Of a stretch of 64,000 nt of DNA, positions 39,516-43,812 are shown piece by piece (position 1 is the stretch's first letter; every line of letters begins with the position of its first letter). Position numbers and translations under genes: made by a program. Origin of the DNA: Sepioteuthis lessoniana (taxonomy: Eukaryota; Mollusca; Cephalopoda; Myopsida; Loliginidae); assembly GCA_963585895.1 (NCBI GenBank), contig OY757939.1, positions 55,197,052 to 55,261,051 of the forward strand, read 5' to 3'. Below the pieces are notes generated by a model. The model had not been told where the DNA came from, made no database searches, and saw only the letters and a program-made list of their open reading frames with translations.

Positions 39516-41497
39516 GTAAGAGAGAGAAAGAATATAAGAATTTTAGCATCCAACTAAATTTAAAAAAAAAAATTTGACTCATTAAACCATGCACAGCTGA
39601 TACTTGACAACTGACCATTCTACAAAAAACAAAACAATATTTTCTTTTTATCTATTTGATTTTTTTCAAAACAAATGCCTTTGATCTAGGTTAAGTGCCA
39701 GTCTCAGCTGCTGCTAGAATCTTTGTTGTTAACCACTGAATATCTGGGTCAGCAGAATAGATCACTTTTATACAAATAAGCAGAATAATGGTATGGATTT
39801 CTTTATCAGAAAACAATTAGTTCCAGTTCAAAGGAGCTTGCGAACAACCAGATACTACTAGATCTTTCTCTGTAAATTCCTAGAAATAATGCCCACAAAC
39901 CTCAAATCTAGGAGCAGAGTAGTAGATAGACCTTAACAAACCAACAGGGTGGGAGGCCCCTGTGCCAACAGAATTTGAGCCTCCTTTATTACATATGTTC
40001 CACCCGCACCCACCTTTTCTTGTCTAAAAAAATAATCTATTTTTAGATTATGCTTTTTTGGTGTAAAATGAAGTAAAACTGAGCCAAAAAAGACAAAAAT
40101 TTGAAAAACTCAGAAATCTATGTACATAAAAAAAGATGCATCACAATCTAAAGGCAAGCCCCATCAAAGGAATCAAAAGACCCATTCCAACTAGTGGGGC
40201 TCAAATGCTCTCAGGGAAGTCCCCATAGCTAAAGTCTGGACTGTGACTATGAAGTAAGCAAGTTTGAAGTCCAGTCACGCTATTACGTTCACTTTTCTCA
40301 AGGGTATTAGTTCAAAAGTATGAAACCCATTATTTCTCAAGCTATGACTTAAATAGTATCACTGTTGTTATGGCTTTGGCTTTAAATAACCCATGAAGGT
40401 TGATATGCCATTAACCAAACCAAATACTCTAAATTGTTTCAAATTAGTTCAAACCTGAAAATATACACATCTCCTGTTTTTATATCTTTTTTTGATAGGG
40501 CCTTTCTAGTCTTGGGGCCCCTTGGCTGCTGCCCAAACAATCCCATAAGTAAATCCATCATTGCAATGCACACTTAAAAACCTTAGTAGAAAAGTATAAG
40601 TCAAATATACAAACAAATGGAATAATGGTATTTTTTAAAACTTTTTCTATTTTACTTTCAGTTAAACAAAACATCTGCAATTGTGTTCAAAATAGCTTTG
40701 AAAAAGATCCTGAAGGCAGGCAAATGTCCAAAGAAGTCACAGTGTTTCCTGTATTTCTATTTGAAATCTGCAGGAACAAAGTCAACATCCTGGTTACCAC
40801 TTGACCGCTTCAAGCCTGGAGCAGGAATTCCATTTGCTAAAATCAAGGTATTAAAACTTATTTCTTGATTCTACTTTACAAAAGGAAAAAAAAAATAAAA
40901 AGGCAGATCCAGACTGATTTCTAGGTCAGAAAGGACCTGAGAGTAATGGCTCACTCCCTAGATCTCCAGAACTGGAGCCTCATCATCAGATGTAGTTTTA
41001 GTGCTATACCTAGGACATCCTTTTTTTTTTTTTTTTTTTTTTTTTGCAGGAATGGAGTTGTCTTACCTCTCTGCAGAGGATACAGTCAGTATATTCTAAA
41101 CCCCATTGACAAGGTTTATCCTTTGCTTTATTTTAAGATTATATTCAAACTTTAGCACAGTAATCCAGGTTTCTTCTAATTCTTACCTTATTGAATGAAT
41201 GATCCAGTAACCATATTAATTTGTTTAATCTGTCACTATCTTTTAATTTTTCCACAGGTGGTGAGTGTAACTCCTGTTCCAAAAGACAACACAACCTTTT
41301 CTATTTTGTTAAGCAGCACTGAAATTGCACCTTTTGTTTGGCTCGAGGCTGAAGATATAAGTGGACGTTTTTCTGAGAATGGCTTTCTGATGCTTCAAAA
41401 GAAGAAAATAATTAAATTCCATGCCTGGGAAAATGTAAAAGCAGACAAACTTAACTCTTCTTTGACTGTAAGATCCCTTATGGATGTTTACAACTGA
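2303..41497 (+). CDS. MANBA: Lysosomal beta-mannosidase, 15 exons, 5' part off window
   Basis: Spliced gene for a family 2 glycoside hydrolase that removes terminal beta-linked mannose from N-glycan-derived oligosaccharides in the lysosome. The visible exons are 2303-2451, 3396-3595, 10078-10145, 12423-12592, 21645-21816, 22448-22614, 25234-25371, 27625-27704, 29980-30170, 32352-32531, 33759-33862, 35663-35807, 37421-37704, 40662-40847 and 41258-41497. They sum to 2474 nt, about 823 residues plus stop; the human protein is about 880 residues, so roughly the first 95 residues (signal peptide, start) are missing on the left. Every junction keeps phase and every intron is GT-AG. Recognisable blocks in order: [31 protein letters not shown] (acid/base Glu at 27676-27678), FSSEYG (nucleophile Glu at 32420-32422), [17 protein letters not shown] and GKWKMLHYF. 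The assignment rests on alignment from memory to vertebrate MANBA; catalytic roles follow from the GH2 family. No frameshift or premature stop was seen. Confidence 0.93.
2517..3287 (+). repeat. SINE family A, near full length with internal repeat array
   Basis: Head CCTAGTCGACTGGGGCTGTA at 2518, body to ~2745, then several degenerate ~60-bp units (ACTGAATTGTTT, AGAACTGTTTTTGACATT, AACTGTACTTATG) to ~3225. The tail GGCGTTAAATAACCTACAAA and GATATGCCATAAAACCCAAC ends at ~3287. It lies in intron 2-3 of MANBA. Confidence 0.85.
3396..3595 (+). CDS. MANBA: MANBA exon b
   Basis: Phase 0 in, phase 2 out (Trp codon split as TG|G, donor gtaagg). Acceptor follows a long T-rich tract. It carries VPPKCPP, GECHVN and SFSWDWGP, among the most conserved strings of the family's N-terminal domain. 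Confidence 0.95.
3862..4074 (-). repeat. SINE family B, partial
   Basis: Inverse copy from the CAAGGTCAATTTTTAAGC tail to the A-box-like ATAACCATTACACCA; an RTE tail abuts at 4075. Confidence 0.8.
4075..4645 (-). mobile_element. RTE-like LINE 3' fragment
   Basis: Minus-strand reading gives [13 protein letters not shown], [20 protein letters not shown] and [12 protein letters not shown], the same C-terminal region as the element at 44598, but broken by frameshifts and ending at a short (ATG)n tail near 4075. Non-functional 5'-truncated copy. Confidence 0.8.
4780..5215. repeat. A-rich degenerate tandem repeat
   Basis: Units of about 100 bp recur with the shared core TGCTAAAAAT...AGTTCTTATAAAAA and are drifting apart. 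No coding sense. Confidence 0.6.
5225..6140. mobile_element. Foldback/MITE-like element with inner palindrome
   Basis: Inner inverted arms 5318-5462 and 5474-5612 (TTAAATATCCACT against AGTGGATATTTAA). Outer ends resemble the TIR element at 61164-61730 (CTATTTTTC...TTTTCAGCCCAA). A family E SINE (5685-5947) is inserted. No transposase is visible. Confidence 0.65.
5685..5947 (-). repeat. SINE family E, full, with TSD
   Basis: tRNA-like head in inverse (TGGGATTGAACCCCAG) and tail CCTTCGTTGAGAGTGACC. Flanks TAAGATAATGTAA (5672-5684) and TAAGACAATGTAA (5948-5960) are a 13-bp target-site duplication with one mismatch. Confidence 0.85.
6605..6862 (+). repeat. SINE family B, diverged
   Basis: B-box-like GAGTTCAAATCC at ~6657, then CAGTTTAGAGGAAGAAAAAC and the tail TTGTGGTGGAGGGGTTAG. 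Confidence 0.75.
7031..7287. repeat. Segmental duplication copy 1
   Basis: Shares about 255 bp at roughly 95% identity (by eye) with 8574-8829, same orientation, including the start of a family C SINE. Confidence 0.9.
7212..7466 (+). repeat. SINE family C, near full
   Basis: Head GTCTCTGTGGTGTAATAGCT, B-box-like GAGTTCAAAATCC, central TAATACCCTTGAGAAA, then TTAAATAACCCATGAAGG and the tail ATGCTATTAAA. Confidence 0.85.
7687..7805 (+). repeat. SINE family D
   Basis: AGTGTAATGGTTAGCTAG head and GAGTTTGAGTCTCAC B box, ending near AACTTAGTAAATGAC. Confidence 0.75.
7844..8277 (+). repeat. SINE family A, full but diverged
   Basis: Head ATCAACGGGGCTTAGAATA, body with GATGTTCTGGGTATGAGAC, internal TTAGATAGGAATACTTGA unit, tail GGCATTAAATAATCTGTAAG to CAAACCAACC. 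Confidence 0.8.
8574..8829. repeat. Segmental duplication copy 2
   Basis: Partner of 7031-7287, start-to-start distance about 1543 bp. It ends inside the same family C SINE head (8758-8829), so the SINE was present before duplication. Confidence 0.9.
9104..9447 (-). mobile_element. RTE-like LINE 3' end fragment
   Basis: Minus reading: [61 protein letters not shown]. It ends in a (ATG)n tail at ~9104-9120. Severely 5'-truncated. Confidence 0.85.
10078..10145 (+). CDS. MANBA: MANBA exon c
   Basis: Short 68-nt exon, too small to stand out as an ORF. It completes the split Trp and reads [18 protein letters not shown], aligning with the WKDVRIEAYN segment of vertebrate MANBA. Acceptor ttacag, donor AAAG|gtaaaa, phase 1 out. 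Confidence 0.85.
10384..10450 (+). repeat. Repeat fragment with GGTGAGTCAAAAGTTTTG end
   Basis: Matches 25508-25650 and 27908-28060 (TCAAAAGTTTTGCA, ATTTTGGTAAC). It resembles a mariner-type terminal repeat, but no transposase is nearby. Confidence 0.5.
10517..11092 (+). repeat. SINE family A, full length
   Basis: Head GCCCAGTCAACTGGGGCTGT, body, about three internal units, tail GGCGTTAAATAACCTGCAAA and ATGCCATAAAACCCAC with CCAA repeats. One of the best copies. Confidence 0.9.
11237..11452 (+). repeat. SINE family C, full
   Basis: AGTCCCTGTGGCAGAATGGC head, GAGTTCAAACTCCAGTCACA B-box region, tail TTAAATAAACTATGAAGG. Confidence 0.85.
11884..11931. repeat. (TAC)n microsatellite
   Basis: About 16 TAC/CTA units; its poly-Tyr reading frame is an artefact. 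Confidence 0.98.
12160..12255 (+). repeat. Direct repeat upstream of exon d
   Basis: ATATGAAAAATTAAGTTTAC, a (TA)n then (CA)n tract, then TATTGGTTAAGTTTTGTA. Near-identical to 12611-12705. Confidence 0.9.
12423..12592 (+). CDS. MANBA: MANBA exon d
   Basis: Phase 1 in, phase 0 out (AAA|gttagt, a weaker donor). It codes the immunoglobulin-like linker domain, starting [13 protein letters not shown], equivalent to the human DKSAQEWNLEIE segment. This is the least conserved stretch of the family, so the call leans on phase and position. It is flanked by near-identical ~95-bp repeats (see 12160 and 12611). Confidence 0.85.
12611..12705 (+). repeat. Direct repeat downstream of exon d
   Basis: Same order of AAAAATTAAGTTTAC, (TA)n(CA)n and TTGGTTAAGTTTTGTA as upstream; together they bracket the exon. 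Confidence 0.9.
12752..12962 (-). repeat. SINE family B, partial
   Basis: Inverse: GACACAAGGTCAATTTTAAG to CACCATTTCCTATGATGATA; the A box end is lost. Confidence 0.75.
13571..13635 (+). repeat. SINE family A head fragment
   Basis: CCTGTCGGTTGGAGCTGTAA and CTGCACCTCTGCAGAGGGG only; unrelated sequence follows. Confidence 0.65.
13855..14138 (+). repeat. SINE family B, full
   Basis: GTGCCCATGGTGTAATGGTT (A box), CGAGTTCAAATCCTGG (B box), central TAATACACTTTGGAAAGG, tail GACCTTGTGTCATATCCTGC. Confidence 0.9.
14265..14342. repeat. (TA)n(CA)n microsatellite
   Basis: Abuts the 3' end of the Penelope-like element. Confidence 0.95.
14400..16600 (-). mobile_element. Penelope-like retroelement, RT and GIY-YIG, decayed
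   Basis: Minus-strand reading. Near 16.5 kb the N-terminal block is [20 protein letters not shown], then CPTP. At 15355-15822 is a reverse transcriptase core with [31 protein letters not shown] and [10 protein letters not shown] (YLDD catalytic box). 15147-15330 continues ([19 protein letters not shown]). At ~14540-14660 is a GIY-YIG-like block, [16 protein letters not shown]. Frameshifts separate the pieces and the first ~half of the upstream region is missing, so the copy is dead. Microsatellites border both ends. The RT and GIY-YIG pairing is diagnostic of endonuclease-bearing Penelope-like elements. Confidence 0.88.
16577..16641. repeat. (TG)n(TA)n(CA)n microsatellite
   Basis: At the 5' border of the Penelope-like element. 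Confidence 0.95.
16679..17162. repeat. Palindrome with SINE E in its left arm
   Basis: Right arm 17067-17162 pairs with a left arm in two parts, 16679-16712 (AGTATTTTCTTTTTAGGATC) and 16990-17032 (CTTATTTTCCTTATGTCTGG). The gap is exactly the SINE at 16717-16975. Confidence 0.85.
16717..16975 (+). repeat. SINE family E, full
   Basis: ATAATGGTTAGAGTGTTCGC and GGGTTCAATCCCAGG give tRNA-like A and B boxes; the end is CTCTCAACTACGGTCACCAA. Best copy for reading the tRNA-like head. Confidence 0.9.
17243..17566 (+). repeat. SINE family B plus (TG)n(TA)n(CA)n
   Basis: 17243-17520 is the SINE (GAGTTCAATTCCTGG B box, TAATATCCTTGGGAAAGG centre). The microsatellite follows directly at its 3' end. Confidence 0.8.
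17880..18430. other. Intron stretch with (TA)n at 18236-18272
   Basis: No feature recognised apart from the microsatellite. Confidence 0.5.
18431..18715 (+). repeat. SINE family B, full
   Basis: TGCCCGTGGTGTAATTATCG head, GAGTTCAAATCTTGG B box, CCTGCCCGAGCGGAGGGG tail. Confidence 0.88.
18976..19453 (+). repeat. SINE family A, full
   Basis: Head GCCCAGTTGGATGGGGGTTG, body, two internal units (ACTTGAAACCATTTAACTAT), tail GGCATTAAGTATCCCACAAA. Confidence 0.85.
19631..19956. repeat. Inverted repeat (arms 19631-19710, 19876-19956)
   Basis: ~80-bp arms share ATTCAATCATTACATATCTG and AGAGGAAATATATCTAAAAG; the spacer is 165 bp. Origin unknown, MITE-like or Penelope-derived. Confidence 0.8.
20311..20632 (+). 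mobile_element. RTE-like LINE 3' end, decayed, other subfamily
   Basis: Plus-strand reading with frameshifts resembles the same C-terminal region: LNKSWKQHL at the start, then KNRWQEK-like and ELHASST-like ends with (TAA)/(TA) tail. Unlike the four other fragments it lies on + and lacks the (ATG)n tail. Confidence 0.6.
20853..21515. mobile_element. Inverted-repeat remnant with Penelope-like 5' reading
   Basis: Arms 20853-20974 and 21396-21515 (TCTGGATTCGTTCGAATTCC against GGGAATTCGAACAGATCCAG). The minus strand from 21016 reads an ORF start followed by [17 protein letters not shown]. The hammerhead-like motif lies just upstream of that ORF, as expected for a Penelope pLTR. The spacer 20975-21395 is present only once. 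Confidence 0.65.
20982..21023 (-). ncRNA. Hammerhead ribozyme-like motif 2
   Basis: On the minus strand, stem I is TCCC (21023-21020) with GGGA (20985-20982). Box 1 is CTGATGA (21019-21013). Stem II is TG-CCC with GGGCA, one G bulged. Box 2 is GAAA (20995-20992). Stem III is AG/CT with a 2-nt loop, and the cleavage triplet CTA ends at 20986. All core bases fit the type I hammerhead consensus. The normal G10.1-C11.1 pair is U-A here. Confidence 0.6.
21645..21816 (+). CDS. MANBA: MANBA exon e
   Basis: Phase 0 in, phase 1 out (CAT G|gtaagc). It reads [10 protein letters not shown] and later IGFRTVKL, matching the WWPHGHG and FRTVEL blocks before the TIM barrel. It follows a 9-kb intron. Confidence 0.93.
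22448..22614 (+). CDS. MANBA: MANBA exon f
   Basis: Starts the (beta/alpha)8 catalytic barrel. It contains [20 protein letters not shown], then [15 protein letters not shown], and ends in phase 0 at GGA|gtgagt. The acceptor follows a long poly-T tract. Confidence 0.96.
22682..23160. other. Intron stretch, AT-rich
   Basis: Short (TA)n and (CA)n tracts; no other feature seen. Confidence 0.4.
23219..23271. repeat. (TA)n microsatellite
   Basis: About 26 TA units. Confidence 0.97.
23392..23507 (+). repeat. SINE family C, 3' half
   Basis: GCTATGGATTAAATAGTACT then TTAAATAATCCATGAAGG and ATATGCCATTAAA. Confidence 0.75.
23518..23618 (+). repeat. Local duplicate, copy 1
   Basis: GTGGGGTTATAATCACCATT and TTTGTCTTTCTCTCACCC recur at 24283-24372 with roughly 85% identity. 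Confidence 0.75.
23938..24100 (+). repeat. SINE family C, 5' part
   Basis: ACCCCATGGCGTAATGGCTA head, AAGTTCAAACTCCAGTCATG B-box region, TAATACCCTTGGGAAAGG centre; the tail is lost. Confidence 0.8.
24283..24372 (+). repeat. Local duplicate, copy 2
   Basis: Partner of 23518-23618. Confidence 0.75.
24406..24600. repeat. Inverted repeat related to 20853-21515
   Basis: Arms 24406-24454 (TTGATTGAACATAGTAGACA) and 24531-24582. The downstream GAAGAAATGCTGCC also occurs at 21521, so both belong to one family. No hammerhead core here. Confidence 0.75.
25234..25371 (+). CDS. MANBA: MANBA exon g
   Basis: 46 codons, phase 0 on both sides. [16 protein letters not shown] and [12 protein letters not shown] are barrel blocks; human has WQDFMFACALYP. 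Confidence 0.95.
25508..25650 (+). repeat. Repeat with GTCAAAAGTTTTGCAGTATT end
   Basis: Related over its length to 27908-28060. Confidence 0.6.
25926..27522 (+). repeat. SINE family A, long copy with LTR inserted
   Basis: Head AGCCTAGTTGGCAGACTTTA, body to ~26145, then a long array of internal units (GAAATAGTTACTTGAAA, GTGTGCAAACAAATAATTAT) and tail TTAAATAAACCCTAAGGAG. Minus the inserted 535-bp LTR it is ~1060 bp, roughly twice the usual length, because the internal array expanded. Confidence 0.8.
26388..26922. mobile_element. Candidate solo LTR, 535 bp, with TSD
   Basis: Begins TGTTACATAG and ends TATTACA (TG...CA), flanked by CTTG at 26384-26387 and 26923-26926. Removing it restores the family A unit ATACTTGAAATCGTGTAATT. 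It is more GC-rich than its host and holds GCATGACGTCA (CRE-like). A second diverged copy is at 30704. LTR of a retroelement is my reading; no coding part is present. Confidence 0.7.
27625..27704 (+). CDS. MANBA: MANBA exon h (acid/base Glu)
   Basis: Reads [18 protein letters not shown]. The first Glu of GNNE, codon 27676-27678, is the predicted general acid/base by GH2 homology. Phase 2 out, with Trp split as TG|G at donor gtaatg. Confidence 0.95.
27908..28060 (+). repeat. Repeat with GGTGAGTCAAAGGTTTTG end
   Basis: Third member with 10384 and 25508. Confidence 0.6.
28098..28718 (+). mobile_element. LINE 3' fragment: RNase H end and CCHC knuckle
   Basis: Frame from 28120 reads [20 protein letters not shown], the C-terminal RNase H motif seen in I/Jockey-type LINEs. 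After a frameshift near 28480-28530, the frame from 28469 gives [12 protein letters not shown] and [17 protein letters not shown] (CX2C-X7-H-X4-C knuckle), ending LYTKI stop at 28717. The copy is 5'-truncated and dead. Confidence 0.82.
28903..29190 (-). repeat. SINE family B, full
   Basis: Inverse: CCAACCCCTCCGCTCGGGCA tail to ATAACCATTACACCACAGGC head. Very well preserved. Confidence 0.92.
29262..29315 (+). repeat. SINE A/C tail fragment
   Basis: CAGCATTAAATGACTGATGA and TTGATATGCCATAAAAC only. Confidence 0.6.
29980..30170 (+). CDS. MANBA: MANBA exon i
   Basis: Completes the split Trp. It carries [13 protein letters not shown], then [12 protein letters not shown] and [14 protein letters not shown], and leaves in phase 1 at GAC A|gtaaat. 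Confidence 0.94.
30262..30572 (-). repeat. SINE family B split by a family A head
   Basis: Inverse B copy interrupted at 30372-30447 by an inverse A head (CAGTGTATTCTACAGCCCCA). B resumes at GGGAGAATAGTTGG. Confidence 0.8.
30598..30703 (-). repeat. SINE family D, cut by LTR copy 2
   Basis: AATCAAATTCACTAGTGATG through AGCTCTCTAATCATTACTC; the head ends at the LTR start. Confidence 0.65.
30704..31100. mobile_element. Diverged copy of the candidate LTR, 3' end lost
   Basis: Starts TGTAACATACCC. It shares ATATAATGTTCAT, TTTGAGTTAAA, GCATGACGTCA and TTGTGACATCT in the same order as 26388-26922. It stops before the last ~120 bp; a family C SINE follows. Confidence 0.7.
31102..31348 (+). repeat. 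SINE family C, full
   Basis: AATCCCTATGGCATAGTGGC head to TTAAACAAAGAAACCAAACC end. Confidence 0.9.
31560..31910 (-). mobile_element. Mariner transposase N-terminal fragment, broken
   Basis: Minus strand in shifting frames reads [20 protein letters not shown], then [16 protein letters not shown], matching the helix-turn-helix start of mariner/IS630 transposases (typically AVIKY..LKG...KEI and [10 protein letters not shown]). No TIR was located. Confidence 0.65.
31973..32165 (-). repeat. SINE family B, partial
   Basis: GTTTTCCTTTTCCTAGACTG to GAAATGCAAACAGCCTGAAC. Confidence 0.7.
32352..32531 (+). CDS. MANBA: MANBA exon j (nucleophile Glu)
   Basis: [11 protein letters not shown], then [14 protein letters not shown] and [11 protein letters not shown] (the last Gly is split). 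The Glu of SEYG (codon 32420-32422) is the predicted catalytic nucleophile. Phase 1 in and out. Confidence 0.96.
32700..32891 (+). mobile_element. LINE 3' fragment, same family as 28098
   Basis: Reads [39 protein letters not shown] and LYQKI stop, colinear with the end of the 28098 copy. Only the last ~60 residues remain. It starts 170 bp after exon j. Confidence 0.75.
32998..33062 (+). repeat. SINE family A tail fragment
   Basis: TTGGCTTTGAATGACCTACA and TATGCCATAAAACCCAACC. Confidence 0.7.
33150..33470. repeat. A-rich degenerate tandem repeat
   Basis: Recurring ATATTTCTAATGAAAAA and ATAAAAATACCATATGA at about 50-60-bp steps. Confidence 0.6.
33759..33862 (+). CDS. MANBA: MANBA exon k
   Basis: 104 nt, phase 1 in, phase 0 out (CAG|gtcagt). 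Reads [12 protein letters not shown] and PKLVYLTQ, matching the human segment that ends TIYLTQ. Confidence 0.92.
34352..34578 (-). repeat. SINE family C, full
   Basis: TTAATGGCATATCAACCTTT tail to CCACAGGACCTCCCC head. Confidence 0.85.
34590..35620. other. Intron stretch without recognised features
   Basis: A short (CCTT)n tract at ~35215-35238; otherwise nothing identified. Confidence 0.4.
35663..35807 (+). CDS. MANBA: MANBA exon l
   Basis: [20 protein letters not shown], then [18 protein letters not shown], the last strongly conserved barrel block. Phase 0 in, phase 1 out. Acceptor follows a (TA)n tract at 35622-35647. Confidence 0.96.
36166..36545 (+). repeat. SINE family C, split by SINE D
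   Basis: GAGTCCTCATGGTGTATTGG head, resumes after 36345, tail TTAAATAACCCATGAAGG. A separate family C head fragment lies at ~36020-36070. Confidence 0.88.
36217..36345 (-). repeat. SINE family D, full, with 18-bp TSD
   Basis: 129 bp flanked by GACTGCAACATTATAGTA at 36199-36216 and 36346-36363, exact. Inverse head is GCTAACCATTACACCACC; inverse B box is GAGACTCAAACTCAC. Confidence 0.93.
36752..36842 (-). repeat. SINE family B fragment
   Basis: GCAACACAAGTTTAATTTTC to GGACTGGTTACCTTACCGAG. Confidence 0.7.
36852..37128 (+). repeat. SINE family B, near full
   Basis: CAAGTTCAAATCCTGG B box and TATCTTGTGTCATATGCTGC tail. It is head-to-head with the 36752 fragment. Confidence 0.85.
37140..37345 (-). 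repeat. SINE family C, full
   Basis: TTTAATGGCATATTAATCTT tail to CACTTACTACGCC; lies just before exon m. Confidence 0.82.
37421..37704 (+). CDS. MANBA: MANBA exon m
   Basis: [19 protein letters not shown] marks the end of the barrel; the rest is C-terminal beta-domain sequence with low conservation. Phase 1 in, phase 0 out (AAA|gtaagt). Confidence 0.94.
37738..37915 (+). repeat. SINE family B, partial
   Basis: AGTTACTCATAGCATAATGG to AAACCAGTCTAGAAGAAG; starts 34 bp after the exon m donor. Confidence 0.7.
37921..38195. repeat. Segmental duplication copy 1
   Basis: ~270 bp shared with 39530-39792 (GCACAGCTGATACTTGACAA, TTTGATCTAGGTTAAGTG), roughly 85% identical by eye, same orientation. 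Confidence 0.88.
38326..38410 (+). repeat. SINE family A body fragment
   Basis: CAGTGGTGAGGATCCAGTTC and GAGCTCTGGGGAATACAG. Confidence 0.6.
38636..38930 (-). repeat. SINE family A, inverse, 3' part and body
   Basis: TTTTGATGGCATATCAACC tail to TTTAGTGTCATACCTAGGAC; no head. Confidence 0.75.
39318..39435 (-). repeat. SINE family B, partial
   Basis: TTTAGCCCTACTAATTACCC to CCAGGATTTGAACTTGG. Confidence 0.7.
39469..39515. repeat. (CT)n(TA)n microsatellite
   Basis: Dinucleotide runs. Confidence 0.95.
39530..39792. repeat. Segmental duplication copy 2
   Basis: Partner of 37921-38195, offset about 1.6 kb within the same intron. Confidence 0.88.
40213..40428 (+). repeat. SINE family C, full, lacking part of the A box
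   Basis: GAAGTCCCCATAGCTAAAGT head, GAAGTCCAGTCACGCTATTA, tail TTAAATAACCCATGAAGG. Confidence 0.82.
40662..40847 (+). CDS. MANBA: MANBA exon n
   Basis: 62 codons, phase 0 on both sides, acceptor ctttcag, donor AAG|gtatta. [20 protein letters not shown] fits the C-terminal domain block that reads VVSFYLS in human. Confidence 0.88.
40926..41117 (-). repeat. SINE family A, head and body, inverse
   Basis: CAGATGTAGTTTTAGTGCT to CTCTGCAGAGGATACAGTC, with a poly-T run at 41022-41045 inside. Confidence 0.75.
41258..41497 (+). CDS. MANBA: MANBA exon o (last, with stop)
   Basis: 80 codons including TGA at 41495-41497. [20 protein letters not shown], then ENGFLM and SLMDVYN at the end match the human C-terminus (SAVAPFVWLDVGSIPGRFS ... 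SLTDIY). Confidence 0.95.
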   Translation: MVSVTPVPKDNTTFSILLSSTEIAPFVWLEAEDISGRFSENGFLMLQKKKIIKFHAWENVKADKLNSSLTVRSLMDVYN

Positions 41498-41729
41498 TTT
41501 CTGCTAAGACCTTTTGAACCCTCGTCATTATTTTGGTATTTGGGAATTTCAGTCGGAAAAAATCTTAAATTCAAAATTTTTAATGGTTTTAGTTGATTAA
41601 GAATCTTGGCTATCAGGCAATTTTTAAAAGAGAGGTAGAAAACAACTCAGAAACATGCTTGAAATCAGTACTTCCGAAACTTATCCATATAGCACCACAT
41701 GGCGTCAAAAATAAGTTTGATGAGGAGTA

Positions 41730-41735
41730 AATAAA
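41730..41735 (+). promoter_or_regulatory. Candidate polyadenylation signal
   Basis: AATAAA 233 nt after the MANBA stop codon, the first such hexamer on this strand. In AT-rich DNA one such match carries little weight. Confidence 0.3.
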
Positions 41736-42003
41736 AGATAACAACAGATTTGAAGAATAACTAATTAAGTGATAGAATTTTAGAGAAGTACAAGAGTGCA
41801 AAGTTTGTATAGTTATCAAACATAAAGTAGTTCCAAAACTTTTGTATTTGTTACTTTTAAAGTTCATCCCAAATATCTTAATACACCAGGTACATAAATT
41901 AAATGTATTTTAAAAAACAGCATTTATACATTTTAGTTCATTAAAAAAAATTAACTGAATTATAATATTAGTAATTAATTTTTAATTTGCTCTGCTTAAA
42001 AAC

Positions 42004-42052
42004 TGACCTTGTGTCACATCCTATCCATGGTGGGTAGGATGCAATACAAGGT
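42004..42052. repeat. Hairpin of two family B tails
   Basis: GACCTTGTGTCACATCCTA then TAGGATGCAATACAAGGTC: two family B 3' ends meet head-on in a 49-bp palindrome. Confidence 0.75.
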
Positions 42053-42059
42053 CATTTTT

Positions 42060-43800
42060 TTCTTTTTCCCATTTAATGTTAATAAAAGAAGAAAATCTCA
42101 TTTCATGTGAAAAACTGGATCAAAATAGTTAAAGCTTTTCTTTAGTTACTGAAAGGAACTCTTTAATAAAACTCAAAAATGTATAAATACGTAATCCTTT
42201 ATGCTTGATTATAAGCAAACAATTACTAGATATAAAAGTCAATATTTCATCTTTGCATATTTTCAAATGAATATCAGATTAAATTGGTATGAAAGGGTTT
42301 TGAAATGAATTATAATCTACTGTTACCTATATCTTATAGTGTGCCATATTCATTGTTTGGGAATTACAGATCGAAAGAAATTTCTAGGAACAAAAAATGA
42401 CAAAAATAATAAGTAGATTTATCTCAAGTAATAGTTCCTGAAATTTTCTTGCTTGGGGCACACCACTTTAGAAGCAACAAAAATATTTTGACACACTTTG
42501 TAAATAAATTCAAAAGTATACTTAAAAGATATTTTATAGGTTTTAGCTTATAAAAAAGAATCTAAACTGTAGAACATTATCATTTATTACTTTTTTTTAA
42601 ATCAGTAATTTAAGGATAGTTATGAGAAATAAGAGTTTGACATTTCTTAGCAACATTTTCTATTTGAGATAGTCAATTCATAAAAATCTCAGTTCACATC
42701 AATATGAAGTAGAAAACTGGATCAAAATAGTTCAAACTATTTTTCACCTACTGAATGAAAGAAACTCTTCTCTAGGCTTAGCTTAGTTGTGACCCGAGGC
42801 CAGAAGAATGGGGCACCCAGTGAGAACTGAACTCACTAACCATTACACTACATGAGGTGCCAGGGATCTAAAAGAAATCCAATCTTCATTCTATCATCTC
42901 CGGATCTAAAGGCCAATTTTATTTCTTCATGTAATTTCAAACAAAATTTTTAATGAAAGTGTTTTGAATCCAGTCATAATCTTCTATGGTTAATGATGGA
43001 AAATAAAGTGTAGTATCTGTTTCAAAGTTGTCTAATGGTCTCCTGCAATAGATATTATTGCTTTTATGATGATTTTAAGTGTACCTTTCACAGAGTACAT
43101 AGTTTGATCATTGACACAGAGGTTTCCAATTTCAAACTGTAAGCATGTTTTTTTTATTTGTTTTTATCCTTTTGAATATATGAGTTATTAGCATAAAAAC
43201 ATTTATCTCTAAAAAAAAAATTGTTTTATTTAGTAAAGTACATTTTTTCTTTTCCATTTTTGTTCTGGTTATATTATTCATTTTGATTTATTGACAGAAA
43301 TTATATACGTGCATGTGACAATGAGATCACGATGAAATTAAGGATATTGTGAAATATCTTTCAATAGTTTCATGAAAAAATTGTTTTGGTCAGGGATTTC
43401 AGGAAATCCCTGAATCACTTGTGCCAGATATTAAAAATTGTGGACAATATGGTCAAGAAATATGACTGAAAAAAATAAAATAAATAAAATCCAACTTGTT
43501 GAAATTATCTAATTATTTGTATAATGTTCATACTACTTCATCTGATCCTATGAAATTTTCTTTTTAGGGTAATTTTTAATTTTCTGATTTCAAAAACTCT
43601 CAAGTAACTAATGTTCAGTGTCTGTTTCAATGACAATCACATCAACAAATTCCATTATTATTTTAACCCTTTCACTGTTCAAGGTAAAATAGGTGTCTAC
43701 TCCCACGTTTTCATAAAACTTTATCCTTTATTTTAAATGCAATTTGAGAGCCACATATAACCCTCAAATGTGTTACAGGAAACACTGAAAGTGTTAAAAA
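42060..43800. other. Intergenic, AT-rich; one SINE D
   Basis: Contains an inverse family D fragment at 42776-42864 (GAACTCACTAACCATTACAC). A ~100-bp local repeat (GAAAACTGGATCAAAATAGTT) occurs at ~42110 and ~42712. Nothing else recognised. Confidence 0.5.
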
Positions 43801-43812
43801 AATATTTTGTAT

